Positions 33,427 to 38,704 of a stretch of 38,704 nt of DNA are shown piece after piece (position 1 is the first letter of the stretch; each line of letters begins with the position of its first letter). The DNA is from JAKFYM01 sp964612065 (GTDB lineage Bacteria; Bdellovibrionota; UBA1018; CAIPTA01): positions 1 through 38,704 of the forward strand of contig CAZTCD010000030.1 of NCBI GenBank assembly GCA_964612065.1, read 5' to 3'. A program made the position numbers and the translations under genes. The notes below the pieces were generated by a model. The model made no database searches. It had not been told where the DNA came from and saw nothing but the letters and a program-made list of their open reading frames with translations.

Positions 33427-34827
33427 ATGAATTCCCCCAAAGTTCTAGTGATCGGAGCTGGCTTGGCCGGCTGTGAAGCCGCTTTCCGTTTGGCCTCGCG
33501 CGGGATTGCCGTGCACCTCCATGAGATGCGCCCCCACCGCCAAACCGAAGCCCATAAAACCGGCGATCTGGCGGAGCTGGTGTGCTCTAACTCCTTCAAG
33601 AGCCTGAGCCCGGTTACGGCGCACGGCCTGCTGAAGAAAGAAATGGAACTACTCGGATCCGTTGCCATCGCCTCAGCGAGAAAAGCAGCTGTAGGAGCGG
33701 GGGAAGCCCTGGCGGTGGACCGCGATCTGTTTTCCAAAGCGATGACGGAAGCCATCGCTTCTCAGCCGCTCATCGAGCTCAAACGCGAAGAAATTCTCTC
33801 TTTGCCCGATGATCCGAACACTCTCGTGATCCTGGCCACCGGCCCCCTCACCTCGCCGGCGCTCTCGGAATCTCTCCGCCGCGCCACGGGCTCGGAGCAT
33901 TTCTATTTTTACGATGCCATCTCCCCCATCGTGGATGCGAGCTCCCTGAACCGAGATATCATCTTCGCGGCCAACCGCTACGGCAAGCAAACCCGCGCTC
34001 TCGATGCCAGCGAGGTGGAAACCTCGGAAAGCTCCGATTACCTCAACTGCCCGATGAGCAAAGAGGAATACGAAAACTTCCTCGATCTTCTTCTCGGGGG
34101 CGAGCGCGTGGAGCCCAAAAGCTTCGAGAAGGTGAAGCATTTCGAAGGCTGCATGCCCATTGAGGAAATGGCAGATAGAGGCAGGAACACATTGCGTTTC
34201 GGCCCCATGAAACCGGTGGGCCTGATCGATCCCCGCACAGGAAGAGAGCCTTGGGCGGCGGTGCAGCTCCGGCAGGAGAACCAAAGCAAGACGGCCTATA
34301 ACCTCGTGGGCTTTCAAACCAAGCTGAAGTATGGCGAGCAGAGCAAGGTGTTCCGCTCTCTCCCGGGTTTAGAGCAGGTGGAGTTCCTGCGGATGGGATC
34401 GATGCACCGAAATACCTTCGTGGACGCGCCTCGCGTGCTGAACCTCGATCTCTCATTGAAGAGCATGCGCCATGTGATGCTGGCCGGGCAGATCACGGGC
34501 GTGGAAGGCTATATGGAAAGCGCGAGCATCGGTTTGCTCGCGGCGATCTTTGCAGAGGCCAAGCTGAAACAGAAGCCGCTACCGAGCCCTCCCGCAGGCT
34601 CCGCTCTTGGATCCCTGCTGGGCCATTTGCGGAATACGATGAATACGGATTTCCAGCCTTCGGGCCTGAACTTCGGCCTCTTTGAAGACTCTGCCTTCGA
34701 AGAAGCCCTGGCTGAATTGAAAAAGCGCTTTCCGAAAAAAGCGCCCAAAGACGAGCGAAGGCGCGCGATGTGCGAAGCCTCGCTCAAGAATGCGGAAGAA
34801 TACGCGAAGCGGGTGCAGGAGCTGTAG
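33427..34827 (+). CDS. trmFO: folate- and FAD-dependent tRNA m5U54 methyltransferase TrmFO
   Basis: A 466-residue flavoprotein that methylates U54 of tRNA using methylenetetrahydrofolate. It has the FAD-binding VIGAGLAGCEAAFRLA, HEMRP, AELVCSNSFKSL, SSDYLNCPMSKEEYENF, FGPMKPVGL and AGQITGVEGYMESASIGLLAA, all family signatures. It is slightly longer than usual (about 440). TrmFO occurs in Firmicutes, Deltaproteobacteria and relatives that lack TrmA. It has no clear ribosome binding site; TAAGAC lies seven bases upstream without a -35 box. It stands between the two ADP-ribosylation-like genes, which are on the other strand. Confidence 0.95.
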   Translation: MNSPKVLVIGAGLAGCEAAFRLASRGIAVHLHEMRPHRQTEAHKTGDLAELVCSNSFKSLSPVTAHGLLKKEMELLGSVAIASARKAAVGAGEALAVDRDLFSKAMTEAIASQPLIELKREEILSLPDDPNTLVILATGPLTSPALSESLRRATGSEHFYFYDAISPIVDASSLNRDIIFAANRYGKQTRALDASEVETSESSDYLNCPMSKEEYENFLDLLLGGERVEPKSFEKVKHFEGCMPIEEMADRGRNTLRFGPMKPVGLIDPRTGREPWAAVQLRQENQSKTAYNLVGFQTKLKYGEQSKVFRSLPGLEQVEFLRMGSMHRNTFVDAPRVLNLDLSLKSMRHVMLAGQITGVEGYMESASIGLLAAIFAEAKLKQKPLPSPPAGSALGSLLGHLRNTMNTDFQPSGLNFGLFEDSAFEEALAELKKRFPKKAPKDERRRAMCEASLKNAEEYAKRVQEL

Positions 34828-34848
34828 GCCCGCACCTCTGGCCCGCTG

Positions 34849-35334
34849 TTAAACTTCCTGCGCTTTTTTGCCTGCCTGGTAGGTTTCGTACACATAGAAA
34901 ACCACCTTGGACCCCTTGAGATGGCTTTCGATCATGGGCTTCACTTCGCTCCAAGGCAGGCCTCCTACACCGGTAGCTAGGCGCGTGATGGCTACAGACG
35001 CGATTTTTTCGCTCTCGGCATACTTCACCAGCTCCTTCAGAGCGGCATTCACATAGGGTAATGTGGCGCGCCCCGGAGTGGCACCCTGGGAAGCAGGATG
35101 TTCTTGGGTTAGGAGATTGAGGATCACGGGGCCGCCGGCACCTTTCCAGGCCCAGAGGCCGCCCTCGGCGGGATGCGTGGTTTTGCAGTAGTGACGGAAA
35201 TCCTTATAGAGCGCCGGCCAGCGTTCGCGCAGCGCCAAAGCCAGGCCTTGCTTGAAATCATCGTTCGGAGCCACACCATGGGCGATCGCGGTGGCGGTAG
35301 AGTGCAGGATGTCACCTTCAACATAATGGATCAT
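34849..35334 (-). CDS. macrodomain protein, TARG1/Poa1-like ADP-ribose hydrolase
   Basis: A 161-residue single macrodomain. The start IHYVEGDILHSTATAIAHGVAPNDDFKQGLALALRERWP matches the TARG1/Poa1 type (GD near the start, 'AH', then a glycine turn), and SVAITRLATGVGGLPWSEVKPMIESHL matches the ribose loop ('P.iGcGL..l.W..V..mI'). The family binds ADP-ribose and often removes it from proteins or DNA (TARG1 uses a catalytic Lys; a Lys is present at DDFKQG). The ATG has AAGGAGAG and overlaps a 17-codon micro-ORF. Its partner may be the ART-like gene at 32897 (inference). DarG-like antitoxins are related, but DarT is absent. Confidence 0.85.
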   Translation of the reverse strand: MIHYVEGDILHSTATAIAHGVAPNDDFKQGLALALRERWPALYKDFRHYCKTTHPAEGGLWAWKGAGGPVILNLLTQEHPASQGATPGRATLPYVNAALKELVKYAESEKIASVAITRLATGVGGLPWSEVKPMIESHLKGSKVVFYVYETYQAGKKAQEV

Positions 35335-35384
35335 TTTTTCTCTCCTTCGGTCGTTTGGGCCAGCATCGCTTTTGCTTGAGACAT
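35331..35384 (-). CDS. 17-residue micro-ORF coupled to the macrodomain gene
   Basis: On the minus strand ATG at 35384 opens MSQAKAMLAQTTEGEKK and ends in TGA, which overlaps the macrodomain ATG as ATGA. AGGAG stands five bases before its ATG, a better ribosome binding site than most genes here. It may be a leader peptide that couples or gates translation of the macrodomain. No relative is known to me. Confidence 0.5.
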   Translation of the reverse strand: MSQAKAMLAQTTEGEKK

Positions 35385-35433
35385 TGAGTCTCCTGCGGGC
35401 CTTAGAATTCAGCAGTTAAGAACTTCATCTCAA

Positions 35434-35454
35434 ATGCCGTGCCATACACGGCAT
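35434..35454. repeat. 8-bp inverted repeat upstream of eno
   Basis: ATGCCGTG and CACGGCAT pair perfectly around CCATA, directly upstream of the eno promoter and also upstream of the divergent micro-ORF. It may be an operator serving both sides. Confidence 0.5.
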
Positions 35455-35466
35455 CAACCTTTTGAC

Positions 35467-35496
35467 TTGAAGCGTAAACGCCTGCTTTCGTGTTAC
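35467..35496 (+). promoter_or_regulatory. probable eno promoter
   Basis: TTGAAG (35467-35472) and TGTTAC (35491-35496) are 18 bases apart, about 40 bases before the eno ATG. TTGACT at 35462-35467 is a better -35 hexamer but has no box at the right distance. Confidence 0.45.
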
Positions 35497-35536
35497 ATTT
35501 CCGGCCAATTCAGAGAATTTACAGAGAGGACTGCCC

Positions 35537-36865
35537 ATGCCGAAGCTAGAACGCATCCACGCCCGTGAAGTAATGGATTCCCGCGGAAATCCCACCCTCG
35601 AAGCCGAGGTTACCTTGAGCGATGGAAGCTTCGGCCGGGCCTCGGTGCCGAGCGGTGCGAGTACAGGCTCCCGCGAAGCCGTGGAGCTCCGAGATGGCAA
35701 TAAGAGCCGCTTCCTCGGAAAAGGCGTAACCAAGGCGGTGGAAAACGTAACAAAAGTGATCGCGCCAGCCATTAAGGGCAAAGAGGCCGAGAACTTCCCG
35801 GCGATTGATAAAATCATGTGCGAGCTCGACGGCACGGAGAACAAAGGCAAGCTCGGCGCGAATGCGATCCTTGGCGTTTCCATGGCCGTGTGCCGGGCTG
35901 CGGCCGCCTCTCAGAAGCTCAGCCTCCATAAATTTCTCGAGAATGCTTATTACGGCAAATTCCTCTCCGCCGCCGATCCCCAGCCCTACCGGGGAGTAAC
36001 CCTGCCTACTCCCATGATGAATATCCTCAATGGCGGCAAGCATGCGGATAACAATCTCAGCATACAGGAATTCATGATTCTGCCGGCCAAGGGTAGCTTC
36101 AAGGAAAGCCTGAGAGCGGGCGTGGAAGTGTTCCACCACCTGAAGGCCGTGCTGCACGAGAAAAAGCTCAGCACCAACGTGGGCGATGAAGGCGGCTTCG
36201 CTCCCATGGTGAACTCGAACCACGAAGCCCTGGATATGATCGTGGACGCCATCGCCCGCGCCGGCTACCGGCCCGGACAGGATGTTTTCCTCGCGCTCGA
36301 TTGCGCTGCCTCCGAATTCAAAACTTCGGAAGGCCAATATGCCATGAGCGGCTCCGGCAAGGATTCCATGAGCTCGGAAGCCCTGGTGGCTTACTACGCC
36401 GATCTCTGCATGAAATATCCGATCGTGAGCATTGAGGACGGCCTCGATGAGGGCGACTGGGCCGGCTGGAAAATCCTCACCAAAGAGCTCGGCAAAAAAG
36501 TGATGCTCGTGGGCGACGATCTCTTCGTGACCAACGCAAAAATCCTGCAAAAAGGTATTGAAGAGAAGGTAGCCAATTCCATCCTCATCAAAATCAATCA
36601 GATCGGATCCATCACGGAAACGCTCGAAACTATCGCGCTCGCCCGCCGGAACCACTACAATACCGTAGTGAGCCATCGCTCGGGCGAAACGGGAGACACC
36701 TTCCTCGCCGACCTTGCCGTGGCCACGGATTCGGGTCTCGTGAAAACGGGCTCGGCTTCGAGAGGGGAGCGTATGGAAAAATACAATCAGCTCCTCCGCA
36801 TCGAAGAAGAGCTCGGTGATAAGGCGAAGTTCAACGGGCTGCAGAGCCTGGGGATGAAATTCTGA
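35537..36865 (+). CDS. eno: enolase
   Basis: A 442-residue enolase (2-phosphoglycerate to phosphoenolpyruvate). It has IHAREVMDSRGNPTLEAEV, VPSGASTGSREAVELRDG, NVGDEGGFAPMV, the metal-binding FLALDCAASEF and SIEDGLDEGDW, and the signature ILIKINQIGSITETLE followed by SHRSGETGDTFLADLAVAT. It is a few residues longer than average because of YYGKFLSAADPQPYRGVTL near 135. GAGAGGA precedes the ATG. The neighbours ftsB and rmlB are in the same direction; eno-ftsB is a common pair. Confidence 0.97.
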   Translation: MPKLERIHAREVMDSRGNPTLEAEVTLSDGSFGRASVPSGASTGSREAVELRDGNKSRFLGKGVTKAVENVTKVIAPAIKGKEAENFPAIDKIMCELDGTENKGKLGANAILGVSMAVCRAAAASQKLSLHKFLENAYYGKFLSAADPQPYRGVTLPTPMMNILNGGKHADNNLSIQEFMILPAKGSFKESLRAGVEVFHHLKAVLHEKKLSTNVGDEGGFAPMVNSNHEALDMIVDAIARAGYRPGQDVFLALDCAASEFKTSEGQYAMSGSGKDSMSSEALVAYYADLCMKYPIVSIEDGLDEGDWAGWKILTKELGKKVMLVGDDLFVTNAKILQKGIEEKVANSILIKINQIGSITETLETIALARRNHYNTVVSHRSGETGDTFLADLAVATDSGLVKTGSASRGERMEKYNQLLRIEEELGDKAKFNGLQSLGMKF

Positions 36866-36884
36866 TTTTGGGGATTTATAGAGC

Positions 36885-37148
36885 ATGAAGCTCGGCTACT
36901 TTTTTCTGGCGGCCTTTCTGGTTTCCGTGGGCATCGTGCTCTTCGGGGAAGCAGGGTTGCTCTCCGCCTACAGATCCAGCCAGAACAATGCCCGCCTCGA
37001 ATCGAGGATAGAAAGCCTGCAGCAGGAGAACGCCCGCCTGCTCCACGATATTGATTCCGTTCAGAAGAGCTCCCGAAAGCTCGAGCACACCATCCGCTCG
37101 AGCCTTTCCTTGGTGGCTCCTAATGAGCTTCTTTTTGAGTTTCAGTGA
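36885..37148 (+). CDS. ftsB: FtsB/DivIC-like septum formation protein
   Basis: An 87-residue bitopic membrane protein: transmembrane helix near residues 4-22 and a periplasmic coiled coil about 32-75 (RLESRIESLQQENARLLHDIDSVQ). Short length and the position after eno are typical of FtsB, which joins FtsL and FtsQ in the divisome. The conserved 'ALRG...EE' end of other FtsB proteins is less clear here, so DivIC-like is the safer name. Confidence 0.8.
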   Translation: MKLGYFFLAAFLVSVGIVLFGEAGLLSAYRSSQNNARLESRIESLQQENARLLHDIDSVQKSSRKLEHTIRSSLSLVAPNELLFEFQ

Positions 37149-37161
37149 GGAGGAGGCGCGC

Positions 37162-38190
37162 TTGAAGACATTAGTCGTAACCGGAGCGGCAGGATTCATC
37201 GGCAGCAATTTCGTGCGCCTTGCCCTCAAACGCGGCCACAAAGTGGTGGGCTTCGATGCTCTCACCTACGCCGGCCACAAAGAAAACCTCGAGGGCCTTG
37301 GCTCCCAGTTCTCCCTGATCGAGGCCGATATCCGCGATGCCCGTGCTGTGCGAGATGCGCTGAAAGAGCATCAGCCGGATGCGCTCCTCAACTTCGCGGC
37401 CGAATCCCATGTGGATCGCTCGATCACCAATCCGCTTTTGTTTGTCGAAACAAACGTTCTCGGCACGGCGAATCTCCTGCACCACACCCTCGAATACTGG
37501 AAAGGCCTGCCGGAAGAAAAGAAAACGGCCTTTCGCTACCTTCAGGTGAGCACCGACGAAGTTTACGGCGCGCTCGGCGATACGGGTAAATTTTCGGAAA
37601 CCACTCCGCTCAATCCTCACTCTCCCTATTCGGCCTCGAAAGCCGGTGCGGATCTCCTGGTGCATGCCTGGAACCACACCTATGGCCTGCCCACCATCAC
37701 CACCAACTGCTCGAACAATTACGGGCCCTACCAGTTCCCGGAAAAGCTCATCCCCCACCTGCTCACCTGCGCGCTCGCAGGCAAGCCCCTGCCTGTATAT
37801 GGCAAGGGCGAGAACGTGCGCGACTGGATCCACGTGGAAGACCATTGCGAAGGCATCCTGCTCGCCCTGGAAAAAGCCAAGCCTGGTTCCTCTTATTGCT
37901 TTGGCGGAAATGCCGAGCGAAAAAATATTGATCTGGTGAAGGAGTTCTGCTCGATCCTCGATGAAATGCGCCCGAAGAAAAGCGGCCAATATGCTGACCA
38001 GATCACCTTCGTGACCGATCGCCTCGGCCACGACTGGCGCTACGCGATCGATGACAGCCTGGCCGAGCGCGAGCTTGGCTACAAGAAAAAGCACAACCTC
38101 AAAGAAGGGCTGCGCTCCACCGTGGAGTGGTACCTCGCCCATGAAGCCTGGCGCGATCAGGTGCTCAAAAAAGCGGAGAACTCGAAATGA
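37162..38190 (+). CDS. rmlB: dTDP-glucose 4,6-dehydratase
   Basis: A 342-residue short-chain dehydrogenase-type enzyme that makes dTDP-4-keto-6-deoxyglucose for rhamnose synthesis. It has VVTGAAGFIGSNFVRLAL, AESHVDRSI, the catalytic STDEVYGAL with YSASKAGADLLVHAW (Tyr/Lys), TTNCSNNYGPYQFPEKLIP and GKGENVRDWIHVEDH. The frame is open further upstream (to 37051), but TTG at 37162 with the strong site GAGGAGGAGG begins right at the Rossmann fold and clears ftsB, so I start there. RmlA overlaps its end. Confidence 0.93.
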   Translation: MKTLVVTGAAGFIGSNFVRLALKRGHKVVGFDALTYAGHKENLEGLGSQFSLIEADIRDARAVRDALKEHQPDALLNFAAESHVDRSITNPLLFVETNVLGTANLLHHTLEYWKGLPEEKKTAFRYLQVSTDEVYGALGDTGKFSETTPLNPHSPYSASKAGADLLVHAWNHTYGLPTITTNCSNNYGPYQFPEKLIPHLLTCALAGKPLPVYGKGENVRDWIHVEDHCEGILLALEKAKPGSSYCFGGNAERKNIDLVKEFCSILDEMRPKKSGQYADQITFVTDRLGHDWRYAIDDSLAERELGYKKKHNLKEGLRSTVEWYLAHEAWRDQVLKKAENSK

Positions 38191-38704
38191 AGGGAATCAT
38201 TCTCGCGGGCGGATCCGGAACCCGCCTCTATCCGGTGACCTCGGCCGTGAGCAAGCAGCTGCTGCCGATTTACAACAAGCCCACGATCTATTACCCGCTT
38301 TCCACCCTGATGCTCGCAGGCATCAAAGACATTCTCCTCATCTCTACGCCCCGCGATCTCCCCTTGATCCGCTCCCTGCTTGGCAGCGGGGAGGAGATGG
38401 GCGTTCGCTTCTCTTATGAGGAACAGGCGAAACCGGAAGGTATCGCCCAGGCTTTTCTGATCGGTGAGAGTTTCATCGACAACGATCCCGTATGCCTCAT
38501 CCTCGGCGACAATATCTTCCACGGCATGGAGCTCTCCCATATGGTGAGCAAATCGGCCAAGCTCCAGAGTGGAGCCGAAGTTTACGCCTACCATGTGCAC
38601 GATCCCGAGAGATACGGCGTGGTGGAGTTCGGTGGCGACGGCAAGGCTGTGAGCATCGAGGAAAAGCCCAAGGCGCCCAAATCCTCCTGGGCCGTGACCG
38701 GGCT
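38187..38704 (+). CDS. rmlA: glucose-1-phosphate thymidylyltransferase, 5' part
   Basis: The first 172 residues of RmlA, which makes dTDP-glucose from glucose-1-phosphate and dTTP; it continues past the right edge (usual length about 290). Nucleotidyltransferase motifs are ILAGGSGTRLYPVTSAVSKQ at the start, LGDNIFHGME near residue 110 and PERYGVVEF with EEKP near 150. The ATG overlaps the rmlB stop as ATGA. The pair supplies dTDP-sugars for a surface polysaccharide. Confidence 0.95.
   Translation, partial: MKGIILAGGSGTRLYPVTSAVSKQLLPIYNKPTIYYPLSTLMLAGIKDILLISTPRDLPLIRSLLGSGEEMGVRFSYEEQAKPEGIAQAFLIGESFIDNDPVCLILGDNIFHGMELSHMVSKSAKLQSGAEVYAYHVHDPERYGVVEFGGDGKAVSIEEKPKAPKSSWAVTG

Noticed and set aside
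32897..35334. DarT-DarG toxin-antitoxin pair
   Set aside because: The ART-like protein lacks the DarT pattern, the macrodomain protein lacks the DarG C-terminal domain, and the genes are separated by trmFO.
35546..36886. 446-codon antisense frame across enolase
   Set aside because: It mirrors eno, which has every enolase signature; the translated antisense is His/Gly/Phe-rich without domains.
1..38704. CRISPR arrays, insertion sequences, tRNA genes, riboswitches
   Set aside because: None was seen: no regularly spaced repeats, transposase frames, tRNA-like cloverleaf or known riboswitch core was found by reading both strands.

Overview
The window is a chromosomal segment of a Gram-negative bacterium. 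It has the 5' end of a 16S rRNA gene, lipoproteins with clear lipoboxes, a predicted outer-membrane barrel protein, Tol/Exb-type motor proteins and dTDP-rhamnose genes for surface polysaccharide. An Agl-like TolQ/TolR/TolR/TPR cluster, a leucine-degradation (liu) operon, a two-subunit methylmalonyl-CoA mutase and TrmFO together fit the Bdellovibrionota or former Deltaproteobacteria. That placement is inference; the partial 16S would settle it. Base composition looks even throughout and I see no phage, IS element, CRISPR array or integrated island.

Layout. 1-992: 5' end of 16S rRNA on the minus strand with a recognisable promoter and boxA. 993-3440 (minus): a lipoprotein zinc metalloprotease followed by a separate protein resembling the propeptide such proteases normally carry. 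3586-9676 (plus): a five-gene operon of VWA lipoprotein, TolQ/ExbB channel, two TolR/ExbD proteins and a 1047-aa TPR protein, probably an envelope force-generating machine. 9785-10843 (minus): two small unknown genes. 10907-14395 (plus): a CpoB/YbgF-like lipoprotein, an unknown periplasmic protein and DprA.

14460-20564 (plus): leucine/isovalerate catabolism. It holds methylcrotonyl-CoA carboxylase (beta subunit, biotin carboxylase and a separate biotin carrier), methylglutaconyl-CoA hydratase and HMG-CoA lyase, then an outer-membrane-like protein. 20669-21151 is a small lipoprotein. 21176-26412 (minus) is a five-gene acyl-CoA operon: 3-hydroxyacyl-CoA dehydrogenase, enoyl-CoA hydratase, acyl-CoA dehydrogenase, methylmalonyl-CoA mutase catalytic subunit, and its cobalamin-binding subunit with a histone-like lysine-rich tail. 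The two blocks converge and both feed acyl-CoA intermediates to central metabolism. Their best promoters look alike.

26542-28475 (minus): XerC and a phosphatase-PilZ fusion, translationally coupled. 28545-32952 (plus): a membrane-anchored unknown, a secreted HEXXH protein ending at a strong terminator, an AI-2E family permease and a secreted protein with an NlpC/P60-like Cys/His pattern. 32897-35384: an ADP-ribosyltransferase-like protein (minus), TrmFO (plus) and a TARG1-like macrodomain protein (minus) preceded by a coupled 17-codon micro-ORF. 35537-38704 (plus): enolase, FtsB, RmlB and the start of RmlA, which runs off the window.

The most unusual points are the ADP-ribosylation writer/eraser candidates around trmFO, the lysine-rich tail on the B12 subunit, the phosphatase-PilZ fusion, the split protease propeptide, the motor cluster and the apparently leaderless promoters.
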